Assembly (NCBI RefSeq): GCF_001514285.1
Contig: NZ_KQ949023.1
Coordinates: 248,001-312,000, forward strand
From: Streptomyces sp. DSM 15324
Lineage (GTDB): Bacteria; Actinomycetota; Actinomycetes; Streptomycetales; Streptomycetaceae
Length of the DNA: 64,000 bases
Reading direction: 5' to 3'
Below, piece after piece: positions 1-7,676 of the stretch. The position numbers and the translations under genes are program-made. The first letter of the stretch is position 1. Every line of letters starts with the position of its first letter. Below the pieces are notes generated by a model. That model was not told where the DNA came from. It saw nothing but the letters and a program-made list of their open reading frames with translations, and made no database searches.

Positions 1-469
1 CCTCGCCGACGATCTGCGCGTACTCGGCGAACCGGTACGCGGTGTCGCGCTCCGGCCAGCCGCCCGCGTCCTCCAGCTCCTGCGGCAGGTCCCAGTGGTA
101 GAGGGTGACGGCGGGCTTGATGCCCTTCGCCAGCAGCTCGTCGACCAGCCGGCGGTAGAAGTCCAGGCCGCGCTGGACGGCCGGACCCCGGCCGGTCGGC
201 TGCACCCGGGACCAGGAGATGGAGAAGCGGTAGGCGTTCAGGCCCAGCTCCGCCATCAGCGCGACGTCCTCGCGGTAGCGGTGGTAGTGGTCGACAGCGA
301 TGTCACCGTGCTCGCCGCCGAGGGTCTTGCCCGGCGTATGGCTGAAGGTGTCCCAGATCGAAGGGGTGCGGCCGTCCTCCCGCACCGCCCCCTCGATCTG
401 GTACGCGGAGGTCGCCGCGCCCCAGAGGAAGGCGGGAGGAAAGGTCACAGGGGTGACGGGATCAGTCAT
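1..469 (-). CDS. bglC: Beta-glucosidase, family GH1 (3' end outside window)
   Basis: Intracellular GH1 beta-glucosidase that would hydrolyse cellobiose and short cello-oligosaccharides delivered by CebEFG. The visible N-terminal 156 residues read [20 protein letters not shown]..., with the GH1 features '[11 protein letters not shown]' and 'RFSISWSR' and then 'YHWDLPQ' leading to the acid/base region. The nucleophile part lies beyond position 1. The start at 469 is supported by GGGAG about 7 nt upstream, which sits inside a CebR-type palindrome. The gene follows cebG after a 110-nt gap on the same strand, as in other Streptomyces cebR-cebEFG-bglC loci. Family is certain; the symbol rests on context. 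Confidence 0.93.
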   Translation of the reverse strand, partial: MTDPVTPVTFPPAFLWGAATSAYQIEGAVREDGRTPSIWDTFSHTPGKTLGGEHGDIAVDHYHRYREDVALMAELGLNAYRFSISWSRVQPTGRGPAVQRGLDFYRRLVDELLAKGIKPAVTLYHWDLPQELEDAGGWPERDTAYRFAEYAQIVGE

Positions 470-482
470 GGAAGCGCTCCCA
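469..482. promoter_or_regulatory. CebR operator overlapping the bglC start
   Basis: TGGAAGCGCTCCCA differs at one position from the perfect palindrome TGGGAGCGCTCCCA found upstream of cebE. It touches the first base of the bglC start codon and contains its Shine-Dalgarno bases on the minus strand. CebR is a LacI-family cellobiose-responsive repressor; binding here is inferred. Confidence 0.8.
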
Positions 483-579
483 TGGATGGTCGTCGAGACC
501 GACTAGGCCGACGAGATTGGGGGGAAGTGGGGTGAGGAGGGGCGGGGCGGCGGTGACCCGGCCCCCGTATCGCGAGAGG

Positions 580-1497
580 TCAGCCCTTCACCGCGCCCTG
601 CATGATGCCGCCCACGATCTGCTTGCCGAAGATCGCGAAGATCACCAGCAGCGGCAGCGTGCCCACCAGGGCGCCCGCCATGATCAGTGACTGGTCCGGA
701 GTGTACCCGCGGCCGAGGCCCGCGAGGGCGACCTGCACGGTGGGGTTGCCGGTCTGGCTCAGCACCAGGAAGGGCCACAGGAAGTCGTTCCACGTCTGGA
801 CGAACGTCAGCATGCCCAGCACCGCCATCGCGGGGCGCGCCGCGGGGAACACCACGTGCCACACCACGCGCCAGCTGCTCGCGCCGTCCACCCGGGCCGC
901 CTCGATGATCTCGTCGGGCAGCGCCTGGATCAGGTACTGCCGCATGAAGAACACACCGAACGCGCTCACCAGCGACGGCAGGATCACCGCCTGGAGCTGG
1001 TCGGTCCACTCCAGCTTGGCGACCATCATGTACAGCGGGATCACGCTCAGCTGCGGCGGCACCATCATCGTGCCGATCACGATCAGCATCAGCGCGCCCT
1101 TGCCCCTGAACCGCAGCTTGGCGAAGGCGAAACCGGCGACCGTGGAGAGGAACACGATCGTCGCCGCCGAAACCCCGGCCACGAACGTCGTGTTGACGAA
1201 GGCCTTGCCCAGGTTCGCGTCGTTCCAGGCCAGGTCCACGTTGTGGAAGAGGTTGGAGCCGAACACGAACGGCGGCGGGTTCTGCGCCAGCCGGTTGTTG
1301 TCGCGGGACGCGGCGATCGCCGTCCACACCAGCGGGAACAGCGAAACGAAGGTGAACACGCCCAGGACGAGGTAGGCGATCGGGCCGCCGTGCATCTGCC
1401 CGCCGGCCCGCGCGGACTTGGGCCGGCGCACCTTGCGGGCCGTCGGCACGGCGTCCTCGGGTTCCGCGGACATCGCGGTCGTTGTCGTCGTCGTCAC
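580..1497 (-). CDS. cebG: Cellobiose/cellotriose ABC transporter permease CebG
   Basis: Inner-membrane permease of a carbohydrate ABC importer (MalG/CUT1 type), 305 aa. After a polar N-terminus of about 35 residues there is a first membrane helix ('YLVLGVFTFVSLFPLVWTAI') and about five more. The cytoplasmic EAA loop is seen as 'EAARVDGASSWRVVWHVVFP' near residues 200-220 and would dock on the ATPase. The GTG start at 1497 has AGGAG 9 nt upstream. It follows cebF by 11 nt. No ATPase gene is nearby, which fits the use of the shared MsiK ATPase encoded elsewhere in Streptomyces (known for the family, not seen here). Confidence 0.93.
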   Translation of the reverse strand: MTTTTTTAMSAEPEDAVPTARKVRRPKSARAGGQMHGGPIAYLVLGVFTFVSLFPLVWTAIAASRDNNRLAQNPPPFVFGSNLFHNVDLAWNDANLGKAFVNTTFVAGVSAATIVFLSTVAGFAFAKLRFRGKGALMLIVIGTMMVPPQLSVIPLYMMVAKLEWTDQLQAVILPSLVSAFGVFFMRQYLIQALPDEIIEAARVDGASSWRVVWHVVFPAARPAMAVLGMLTFVQTWNDFLWPFLVLSQTGNPTVQVALAGLGRGYTPDQSLIMAGALVGTLPLLVIFAIFGKQIVGGIMQGAVKG

Positions 1498-1508
1498 GGC
1501 CGGTACTC

Positions 1509-2528
1509 CTAACTACTGGCGCGCAGCCGGCGCGAGATGACGTAGTTGACGATGCCGATCACGATCAGGATCAGGAACATCGTCCAGGCGATCGCCGAGG
1601 CCCGGCCCAGGTGCTGGTTCACCCAGCCCTGCTCGTACAGGTACAGGCCCAGCGTCTGGAACTGGTGCTCCGCGCCGCCCGAGGCGCCCTTGTTGGCGTC
1701 GAACAGCAGCGGCTCACCGAAGACCTGGCTGGCGCCGATCGTGGAGACGACGACCGTGAACAGGATCGTCGGCCGCAGCGACGGCAGCGTCACGTGCAGG
1801 AACTGCTGCCAGCGGCTGGCGCCGTCCAGCGCCGCCGACTCGTACAGGTCCTGCGGGATCGCCTGCATCGCGGCCAGGTAGATCAGCGCGTTGTAGCCGG
1901 TCCACCGCCAGATGATGATCGAGGAGACGGCGATCTGCGACGGCCACTTGTCGTTCTGCCAGTCGATCGCGTCGATCCCGACGAAGTGCAGCCCCCAGTT
2001 GATCATGCCGTAGTCGCGCCCGAAGAGGAGCACGAAGACCAGCGAGGCGGCCGCGATCGAGGTCGCGTACGGCGCGAGCATGGCGACCCGGTAGAAGGTC
2101 GAGGCGCGCAGCTTGTAATTGAGGATGTGGGCGAGGCCCATGGCCATCAGCAGCTGGGGAACGGTCGAGATGATCCCGATCGTCAGGGTGTTGCGCGCCG
2201 CGTTCCAGAAGAAGTCGTCGTCGAAGATGCGTGTGTAGTTGCGCATCCCCACCCACGTCATGTCGGTGGGCGCGGTCAGCTCCACCTGGTGCAGCGACGC
2301 CCAGCCGGTGTAGACGAGCGGGAACAGGCCGAACGCGAGGAACAGCAGGAAGAACGGCGAGACGAAGGCGTAGGGACTCCAGCGCTTGTCCCGCTGCCAA
2401 CGGCGGGACAGCCGGGCCCGGCGCCGCTGCTCGGCCTCCGAGGCGACGGAGGGCGGGCGGCCCGGGGCCGCGCCCCCCTCCTTCGCGGGGGGCGCGGCGG
2501 TGTCGTGACGGGTGGCCATACGGGTCAC
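1509..2528 (-). CDS. cebF: Cellobiose/cellotriose ABC transporter permease CebF
   Basis: MalF-type permease partner of CebG, 339 aa. A cytoplasmic Arg-rich N-terminus of about 60 residues precedes six membrane helices, the first at 'PYAFVSPFFLLFLAFGLFPL'. The EAA motif is 'YESAALDGASRWQQFLHVTLP' in the C-terminal third. The GTG start at 2528 overlaps the cebE stop as GTGA, implying coupled translation; an ATG at 2519 is an alternative. With CebE and CebG it forms the cello-oligosaccharide importer. Confidence 0.93.
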   Translation of the reverse strand: MTRMATRHDTAAPPAKEGGAAPGRPPSVASEAEQRRRARLSRRWQRDKRWSPYAFVSPFFLLFLAFGLFPLVYTGWASLHQVELTAPTDMTWVGMRNYTRIFDDDFFWNAARNTLTIGIISTVPQLLMAMGLAHILNYKLRASTFYRVAMLAPYATSIAAASLVFVLLFGRDYGMINWGLHFVGIDAIDWQNDKWPSQIAVSSIIIWRWTGYNALIYLAAMQAIPQDLYESAALDGASRWQQFLHVTLPSLRPTILFTVVVSTIGASQVFGEPLLFDANKGASGGAEHQFQTLGLYLYEQGWVNQHLGRASAIAWTMFLILIVIGIVNYVISRRLRASS

Positions 2529-3853
2529 TTGTCCAGGTTGTTGTCGATGGTCTTGGTGGCCGTGGCCCAGGCCTCCGCCGCCGACTTGCCCTTCGTGACG
2601 AGGAAGACGCCGTTGTCGGACAGGCCCTGCTGGATGATCTGGTCCTTCGGGCCGATCACCTGCACCGGGGCGGTCTTGGCGGCCTCGGAGAAGACCGTGC
2701 CGACCGGCGAGTCACCGGTCATCGCGTTCTTGGCGCCGGTGACCTCGGCCATCGTGTACGTGGCCGGCGCGCTCGGGAAGTTGCCCTGCACCTTGAAGAG
2801 CTTCGCCTGCTGCTCGGGCGCGGTCAGCCACTTGACGAGCTCCTCGGCCTCCTTCACGTGCTTGCCGCTCTTGGGCACGCCCAGGAAGGATCCGCCCCAG
2901 TTGCCGGACTTGGGCGCGACGGCCACGTCCCACTTGCCCGCGTCCTCGGCCTTGGCGTTGGCCTTGATGGTGCCGAGCATCCACGGCGGGCAGGCGATGG
3001 TGGCGAACTTGCTCTGGGCGATCGTCGTGTTCCAGGGCTGCGTGAACTGCGACTGGGCCTGGACCAGTTCCTCCTCGGCGGCCTTCGCGCTCAGGTTGAA
3101 CGCGGCCCGCACGGCCGGGTTCGACTTGTAGATGATCTCGCCGGAGGAGTCGTAGAACTTCTCCTTCTCACTGCTGAGGATCGCGTTGAGGAGGCCGCCG
3201 GGGGAGTCCATGAAGAACGTGCCCGCCTTGGCCTTCTTCTTGTACTGCTCGCCGGCGGTGATGAACTTGTTCCAGTCGCCCGCCCACAGCGCGCCGACCT
3301 TCTCGCGGTCGGTGGGCAGACCGGCCGCCTGGAAGAGGTCCTTGCGGTAGCAGATGGCCATCGGGCCGACGTCGGTGCCGAGGCCGATCGTCTGGCCGTC
3401 CTTCGTGGTGGCCTGGGACCACTTCCAGTCCAGCCACTGGCTCTTGTCGACGCCCGAGACCTTCGACAGGTCCTCGAACTTGGCCGCCTGCGTGGCCACG
3501 ACCTCCGCGATGTTGCCCACCTCGATGGCCTGGACGTCCATCAGGCCGCTGTTGGTGGTGAGGTGGTTGACGAGCGCCGGGTAGTAGTTCTCGTTCTTCT
3601 CCGTGACGTTCTCGGCGATCTTGATGTCGGGGTGGAGCTTCTCGTACTCCGTGTAGAGCCCGGCCTCCTTGAAGCCGAAGGTGCCGAAAAGCCCCAGGGT
3701 GATCGTGGTCTTGCCCTTGCCGCCGCCGGACGACGAACCGTCGGTCGCGTCGTCGCCGCCGTCGTCGGCACAGCCGGCCAGCAGCCCGGCGCCCAGCGAC
3801 GCGACCGCCGCGAGGACCACCACCCGGCGGGCGGTTCGGGTACGTGCGCGCAT
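2525..3853 (-). CDS. cebE: Cellobiose/cellotriose-binding lipoprotein CebE
   Basis: Extracellular solute-binding lipoprotein, 442 aa, which captures cello-oligosaccharides. A signal peptide with Arg-rich n-region ends in the lipobox 'LLAGC' near residue 28, followed by a Ser/Gly-rich linker and an SBP family 1 domain ('ITLGLFGTFGFKEAGLYTEY', 'ACPPWMLGTIKA'). The ATG at 3853 has GGAGGA 5 nt upstream; longer in-frame starts would run through the operator at 3969 and were rejected. First gene of cebEFG, repressed by CebR and induced by cellobiose or cellotriose in studied species. Confidence 0.94.
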   Translation of the reverse strand: MRARTRTARRVVVLAAVASLGAGLLAGCADDGGDDATDGSSSGGGKGKTTITLGLFGTFGFKEAGLYTEYEKLHPDIKIAENVTEKNENYYPALVNHLTTNSGLMDVQAIEVGNIAEVVATQAAKFEDLSKVSGVDKSQWLDWKWSQATTKDGQTIGLGTDVGPMAICYRKDLFQAAGLPTDREKVGALWAGDWNKFITAGEQYKKKAKAGTFFMDSPGGLLNAILSSEKEKFYDSSGEIIYKSNPAVRAAFNLSAKAAEEELVQAQSQFTQPWNTTIAQSKFATIACPPWMLGTIKANAKAEDAGKWDVAVAPKSGNWGGSFLGVPKSGKHVKEAEELVKWLTAPEQQAKLFKVQGNFPSAPATYTMAEVTGAKNAMTGDSPVGTVFSEAAKTAPVQVIGPKDQIIQQGLSDNGVFLVTKGKSAAEAWATATKTIDNNLDK

Positions 3854-4200
3854 TGCGTCCTCCTGTTGCCCTGACGTGCCGACCCCCCGGCCAACTGCAT
3901 TGTTGGGCCCGTTGTCTCTCGCTGCGGCTCGGGCGGGGAACGTGCGGGATGTGTATGTGTCAGGTACCGTGGGAGCGCTCCCACAAGTGATGTGTTGAAG
4001 AGTCGTCGGTTCGGGCGGGGGTGTCAAGGGTGGGAACACGGAGAGGTGCGTTCAGTTATCCGCCCGTTAGCTAACCCCGGCGAGTGACGCAGAGGTGGTC
4101 CAGTTCAGGACAAACCGACCGATGGGCTCCGGAGGGGCCGAGCGGTCGGGACTGTTAGATTCCAGGCCAGCGCGATGACGACGGCGGGAAGGCGGAGCCC
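3854..4200. other. Divergent cebE/cebR promoter region
   Basis: This gap of about 350 bases holds no gene. It contains the cebE operator at 3969-3984 and must contain the promoters of cebE (leftward) and cebR (rightward). No second copy of the TGGGAGCGCTCCCA box lies near cebR, so autorepression is not supported by sequence here. Confidence 0.6.
3969..3984. promoter_or_regulatory. CebR operator upstream of cebE
   Basis: GTGGGAGCGCTCCCAC is a perfect 16-bp palindrome located 116 nt upstream of the cebE start codon. Its core equals the published CebR site TGGGAGCGCTCCCA of streptomycetes (established knowledge). Confidence 0.92.
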
Positions 4201-5256
4201 ATGGCAAGCCACGGAGTGCGGGGCCGCAGCGGTGGCAGGCCCACCCTCGAAGAGGTGGCCGCCCGGGCCGGCGTGGGCCGCGGCACGGTCTCCCGGGTGA
4301 TCAACGGGTCGCCCCGGGTCAGTGACGCGACCCGGGCGGCGGTGGAGGCGGCGGTCGCCGAACTCGGTTACGTCCCCAACACGGCCGCCCGCGCCCTCGC
4401 CGCGAACCGCACGGATGCGATCGCGCTCGTCGTGCCCGAGCCGGAGACCCGCTTCTTCACCGAGCCGTACTTCTCGGACATGCTGCGCGGTGTGGGTGCC
4501 GAACTCGCCGACACCGAGATGCAGTTGCTGCTGATCTTCGCGGGCAGCGACCGGGAGCGCCGGCGCCTGGCCCAGTACCTCGCGGCGCACCGGGTGGACG
4601 GCGTCCTGCTGGTCTCGGTCCACGCCGACGACCCGCTCCCGGACCTGCTGGCCCAGCTGGAGATCCCGGCGGTGATCAGCGGTCCGAGGTCCGCCGGGGA
4701 GACGCTGCCCTCCGTGGACAGCGACAACTACGGCGGCGGCCGCTCGGCCGTGGAACACCTGCTGGCCCGGGGCCGGACCCGGATCGCCCACATCACCGGC
4801 CGCCTCGACGTGTACGGCGCCCAGCGCCGCCTCGACGGCTACCGCGACGCCCTGCGCGACGCGGGGTACGCGGCGGACGCGGGGCTCGTCGAGCACGGTG
4901 ACTTCACCGAGGAGGGCGGGCACCGGGCCATGGCCGCGCTGCTCTCCCGCCACCCGTCGCTGGACGCGGTGTTCGCCGGCTCGGACGTGATGGCGGCGGG
5001 CGCCCGCCAGGCCCTGCGGGAGGCGGGCCGCCGTATCCCCGAGGACGTGGCGCTGGTCGGGTACGACGACTCGGCCATCGCCCGCCACATGGATCCGCCC
5101 CTGACGAGTGTGCGCCAGCCGATCGAGGAGATGGGGCGGCGCATGCTGGACCTCCTCCTGACGGAGATCGCGGACCGCCGCCCGGCGGCCTCCCGCGGCC
5201 TGGAACGACGCCAGGTGGTCCTGGCGACGGACCTGGTGGGGCGGGCTTCGTCCTAG
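4201..5256 (+). CDS. cebR: LacI-family cellobiose-responsive repressor CebR
   Basis: 351-aa LacI/GalR repressor. The N-terminal helix-turn-helix is at residues 14-60 ('TLEEVAARAGVGRGTVSRVI' then 'NGSPRVS', hinge 'AARALAANRTDAIALVVPE'). The rest is a periplasmic-binding-like inducer domain with 'FAGSDVMAAGARQALREAG' and 'LVGYDDSAIARHMDPPLTSV'. Start ATG has GGCGGAG upstream. It is divergent from cebE and is expected to repress cebEFG and bglC by binding the two boxes at 3969 and 469. Its stop codon shares bases with that of the convergent acetyltransferase gene. Confidence 0.94.
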   Translation: MASHGVRGRSGGRPTLEEVAARAGVGRGTVSRVINGSPRVSDATRAAVEAAVAELGYVPNTAARALAANRTDAIALVVPEPETRFFTEPYFSDMLRGVGAELADTEMQLLLIFAGSDRERRRLAQYLAAHRVDGVLLVSVHADDPLPDLLAQLEIPAVISGPRSAGETLPSVDSDNYGGGRSAVEHLLARGRTRIAHITGRLDVYGAQRRLDGYRDALRDAGYAADAGLVEHGDFTEEGGHRAMAALLSRHPSLDAVFAGSDVMAAGARQALREAGRRIPEDVALVGYDDSAIARHMDPPLTSVRQPIEEMGRRMLDLLLTEIADRRPAASRGLERRQVVLATDLVGRASS

Positions 5257-5813
5257 GGCCGGAGCACCGCCTCCGGCGGCGGGGTGTCGAGACGCCAGGT
5301 GGTCTCGCCGTCCTGCTGTTCCCCGGTGGGGGAGAGGCCCGCCGCGCGGGCCACGGCGGCCGAGGCGTGGTGGGCGGGGTGGATGTGGGCGGTGATCGTA
5401 CGGACGCCCTGCTGCCGTAGGTGCCGTACAAGTCCCCGGGCCGCCTCGGAGGCGAGACCGTGGCCCTGCCAGGGGGTGCCGACCACCCAGGCGATCTCGG
5501 CGTCCTGCGTGCCGCTCAGCGTGGCCTGGACGGTGCCGGCCAGTCGCTTCTCCCCGGTGAGCAGCAGGACCCAGTTGTGCCAGGAGACGGCCGGGTCGGG
5601 GGAACCGGCGACGAGACGCTCGTAGCGGAGGCGCAGCTCCTCGGGGGTGCTGGGGGTGCCGCCGATGAAGGTGTGCAGGGCGGGGTCGGCGAGGACGGCG
5701 GCCATCTCCGTGGCATGCGTCACCTGGAGGGGGAGGAGGGTGAGACGGTGGGTGGAGATCGGTGCGGTGCGGATGGCGGTCCCCCGTGCTCCCGGTGCTG
5801 CCTGCAAACGCAT
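5253..5813 (-). CDS. GNAT-family N-acetyltransferase (RimJ/RimL type)
   Basis: Predicted cytoplasmic acetyl-CoA-dependent acyltransferase, about 186 aa. 'ISTHRLTLLPLQ' opens a RimJ/RimL-type GNAT fold, and 'WVVGTPWQGHGLASEAARGL' is the acetyl-CoA pyrophosphate-binding segment (Q-x-x-G-x-G/A type). Substrate unknown. ATG at 5813 has GGGAGG 10 nt upstream; GTG at 5843 is possible but lacks a ribosome site. The proposed ribosome site lies inside a strong hairpin (5816-5848) that looks like a former tRNA terminator, so expression from this start is uncertain. It converges with cebR and overlaps it by 4 nt. Confidence 0.8.
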   Translation of the reverse strand: MRLQAAPGARGTAIRTAPISTHRLTLLPLQVTHATEMAAVLADPALHTFIGGTPSTPEELRLRYERLVAGSPDPAVSWHNWVLLLTGEKRLAGTVQATLSGTQDAEIAWVVGTPWQGHGLASEAARGLVRHLRQQGVRTITAHIHPAHHASAAVARAAGLSPTGEQQDGETTWRLDTPPPEAVLRP

Positions 5814-5815
5814 CA

Positions 5816-5848
5816 GCCGGTGACCTCCCTCTCGGGAAGTCACCGGCT
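5816..5848 (-). terminator. Hairpin, probably the ancestral tRNA-His terminator
   Basis: Arms 5816-5825 and 5839-5848 form a perfect 10-bp stem (AGCCGGTGAC / GTCACCGGCT). It lies 6 nt past the left 27-bp repeat, so before insertion of the element it would have stood just downstream of tRNA-His on the same strand. Confidence 0.6.
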
Positions 5849-5854
5849 GATGAC

Positions 5855-5881
5855 TCAGGGTGAGTGACGGGACTCGAACCC
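5855..5881. repeat. Left attachment-site repeat (27 bp)
   Basis: Identical to 11414-11440. It starts 3 nt outside the tRNA and runs through the acceptor 3' strand and T-arm. It is followed by a T7 run and unrelated sequence, so it cannot form a tRNA. Confidence 0.88.
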
Positions 5882-6181
5882 TTTTTTTGAACCAACCGTG
5901 ACCTGCGCCGATGCGGGAAACCTGGACATTTGCGTGTCATTCGATGACGTTCGATGTCGCTGGGTGTAGCTCGATGCAGGGCCGTGTTCCCGTGGGAACA
6001 CCGCCCCCGGCGGACAGTAGCAGGGCGGGCGAGGGCTGAGTAGAAACCCGCGTATCCGCGATCACGGGAAATGGCAGCGCCCCCGCACAAGGCCTTCGAA
6101 TCCAAGCTGGGCACAGAAAGCGGCCCCGGCGGCGTCGGAGGGCGTCGGCCGGGGCCGATCTGGTGCTACTTCAGCCGTTCG
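5882..6181. other. Non-coding element end with repeats and a palindrome
   Basis: No convincing gene in these 300 bases. Tandem 10-mers TTCGATGACG (5940-5949) and TTCGATGTCG (5950-5959) are followed by a partial GCTCGATGC near 5969, resembling integrase arm-type sites. GTGTTCCC-GT-GGGAACAC at 5984-6001 is a perfect interrupted palindrome, possibly an operator. A hairpin terminator is at 6121-6157. Confidence 0.5.
6121..6157. terminator. Terminator hairpin after the 6182-6349 gene
   Basis: Arms 6121-6130 (CGGCCCCGGC) and 6148-6157 (GCCGGGGCCG) pair perfectly, 10 bp. It lies 25 nt past the stop of the small minus-strand gene. Confidence 0.7.
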
Positions 6182-6349
6182 CTACAGGGCGGGCGCTCCG
6201 CTGCCTGGACACGTCTCCGTGCCGGTGCCGTTCCGCTGGTGCATGGTTGTCGGAGTGCCAGGTGCCGAGCCGACCCCTGCGCCGCAGACGGGGCAGTTTC
6301 CTGCCACCTGGCCGGGATCGAAGCGATGGCCGCGTGACCGTTCACACAT
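6182..6349 (-). CDS. Small zinc-ribbon-like protein (55 aa)
   Basis: Not recognised as a named family. The protein carries 'NCPVCGAG' and 'TCPGSG', giving a CxxC plus a further Cys with a His between, which suggests a small metal-binding fold. ATG at 6349 has GGGAGAA 7 nt upstream, which is why a short gene is called rather than the longer overlapping frame. A strong hairpin follows. Small Cys-rich proteins like this are common in Streptomyces phages and integrative elements; function unknown. Confidence 0.6.
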   Translation of the reverse strand: MCERSRGHRFDPGQVAGNCPVCGAGVGSAPGTPTTMHQRNGTGTETCPGSGAPAL

Positions 6350-6432
6350 GATCAGTTCTCCCTTGCTCGCTGGGATGGTGCCGATGTGCGGTGCACTCCG
6401 CCGCGCACCCCGCGAGGGGCCGCAGGGAGGTC

Positions 6433-6822
6433 TCAGAACTTGCGGACGAAGGCGCGCTCGCCGTTGTGGAAGAACACGGTCAGTCCTTCGCTCGACTTGC
6501 CCTCGTGGGTCGACCAGACGTCGATGAGCTTGATCTCCGGCGAGTCCGCGGCGCCGATGACGGTGGCCAGCCACGCATCCGGCGCGCCGCCAGCGGGAGC
6601 GGCCTGCCAGGCGGCCGGCTGTCCGTGGACGGCGGGGGTGGGGATGTCGTGCTTGGCTCCCTCGGCGAGCTGCCCGATGATCTGCCACCGCTGCTCGCTG
6701 CCGCCGGCGGTCACGGTCAGGGCGTAGGGGTGCGGACCGCCTTCGATGGTGTCGACGCGCTGCACGTCGGGCGTGTTTTTCAGCAGGTCAACCAGGTAGT
6801 CACGGTATTCCAGGGGGCGCAT
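6433..6822 (-). CDS. Hypothetical protein of the integrated element (129 aa)
   Basis: Soluble 129-aa protein of unknown function. 'YRDYLVDLLKNTPDVQRVDT' at the start and 'IKLIDVWSTHEGKSSEGLTVFFHNGERAFVRKF' as two separate blocks suggest a compact alpha/beta fold; no catalytic motif is evident. ATG at 6822 is preceded by GAGGAAA about 9 nt upstream. It lies 83 nt upstream of the zinc-ribbon-like gene on the same strand and may be co-transcribed with it. Upstream is a terminator at 6941, so it probably has its own promoter between 6823 and 6940. Confidence 0.65.
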   Translation of the reverse strand: MRPLEYRDYLVDLLKNTPDVQRVDTIEGGPHPYALTVTAGGSEQRWQIIGQLAEGAKHDIPTPAVHGQPAAWQAAPAGGAPDAWLATVIGAADSPEIKLIDVWSTHEGKSSEGLTVFFHNGERAFVRKF

Positions 6823-6940
6823 TTGTGATCATTTCCTCTCTTGGCAGCCCGGTCAGTCTATGAGCCGCCCGGGCCTGAAGAGCCGGATGTTCAGTGAACG
6901 GATACGCATCCGAGAGGTCGCGCCGTCCTCGTTGGTGAGT

Positions 6941-6980
6941 GCGGCCCCGGTCGGCGACACGGGCCGTCGGCCGGGGCCGC
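6941..6980. terminator. Terminator hairpin after the three-gene overlap operon
   Basis: Arms 6941-6950 (GCGGCCCCGG) and 6971-6980 (CCGGGGCCGC) pair perfectly. It ends the minus-strand operon 7585-7039 and uses almost the same stem as the hairpins at 6121 and 9302. Confidence 0.7.
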
Positions 6981-7038
6981 GTTCCCGTCCGCCCCCGTGA
7001 CGCCTGGGGTGCGGGGGCGGGCGGGAGAACGAGGGCTG

Positions 7039-7209
7039 TCAGTGTCTGCCGTGGGCGCGCAAGCCGATGTTGCAGTCGATGACTCGCGAGTGGTCCTCCG
7101 CGGCCTGAGCCGCACGCCGGGTACAGTCCAGGCGCGCGCAGACGGCGCACCCGGGTACGGGCTCGGGAGGCCGGGGCGGGAACAGGCGGTCGACGGCGTT
7201 GTTCGTCAT
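7039..7209 (-). CDS. Small CxxC protein, third gene of overlap operon (56 aa)
   Basis: 56-aa protein beginning MTNNAVDRLFPPRPPEPVPG, then 'CAVCARLDC', a tight Cys cluster that could bind zinc, and a His/Arg-rich tail. Its ATG overlaps the stop of the upstream gene as ATGA, so translation is probably coupled. Function unknown. The ATGA chain of three tiny genes is typical of the cargo or regulatory regions of actinomycete mobile elements. Confidence 0.6.
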   Translation of the reverse strand: MTNNAVDRLFPPRPPEPVPGCAVCARLDCTRRAAQAAEDHSRVIDCNIGLRAHGRH

Positions 7210-7373
7210 CGGGTACTCCCGTGGCAGGTGCAGCGGCAGCGCGGCATCAGGACCACGCCAGAGGAGTGCGGCAGGTGGATGTCCCGGGTCTGGCGGCACT
7301 GGCCGTGCAGGTCTTTGTAGCCCGGGGTGCGGGCGACCGCGCACTCGGCGGACAGGGTGCCGGTGTCGGTCAT
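7206..7373 (-). CDS. Small Cys/His-rich protein, second gene of overlap operon (55 aa)
   Basis: 55-aa protein, MTDTGTLSAECAVARTPGY..., with an N-terminal Cys, a middle Cys and a C-terminal 'PRCRCTCHG' block that could coordinate a metal. Overlaps both neighbours by 4 nt (ATGA). No family recognised. The call rests on the two perfect ATGA junctions and a continuous frame. Confidence 0.55.
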   Translation of the reverse strand: MTDTGTLSAECAVARTPGYKDLHGQCRQTRDIHLPHSSGVVLMPRCRCTCHGSTR

Positions 7374-7585
7374 GGCTGGTCCGCGATGGGGGTGAGGTCG
7401 TAGGCCTGTCGGCAGGACAGGCAGGCGAACAGCCGGGCCCCGCTGGAGTCCCGCACCGGCCTGGCTGTGTTGCTGTACGCCTCATGCCAGGCACACCAGG
7501 CGATGGCGGAGGGTTCCGCGACGGTGCCGTCAAGGGTCGGCTTACGCAGCGGATCCGTCGTCTTCGGCACACGTCCTGTACTCAT
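7370..7585 (-). CDS. Small hypothetical protein, first gene of overlap operon (71 aa)
   Basis: 71-aa protein with 'IAWCAWHEAYS' and, about 30 residues later, 'ACLSCRQAY'. The CxxH/CxxC spacing suggests a zinc finger. ATG at 7585 starts a minus-strand operon divergent from the regulator gene at 7677. The 91-nt gap between them must hold both promoters, and its right half has repeated GTGGCCA motifs. Function unknown; possibly a small DNA-binding or accessory protein of the element. Confidence 0.65.
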   Translation of the reverse strand: MSTGRVPKTTDPLRKPTLDGTVAEPSAIAWCAWHEAYSNTARPVRDSSGARLFACLSCRQAYDLTPIADQP

Positions 7586-7676
7586 GCCGCGATGATGGCC
7601 GTGCAGGAGAAAACGCAGCTAGGCCGTCGCGTGGCCATCCGTGGCCACGTGGCGGCCATGGCCGGGGGACGGACCG

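Noticed and set aside
4040..4200. Second CebR operator for cebR autoregulation
   Set aside because: No match to TGGGAGCGCTCCCA with few mismatches in this stretch.
5882..6181. Integrase fragment at the left element end
   Set aside because: No catalytic R-H-R-Y pattern in any frame; the stretch looks non-coding with short repeats.
6182..6688. 168-aa minus-strand frame
   Set aside because: Its upstream part is antisense/out of frame with the supported gene at 6433-6822; only the last 55 codons have a ribosome site and Cys motifs.
6891..7115. 74-aa minus-strand frame
   Set aside because: Overlaps the ATGA-coupled gene 7039-7209 and the terminator at 6941; no ribosome site.
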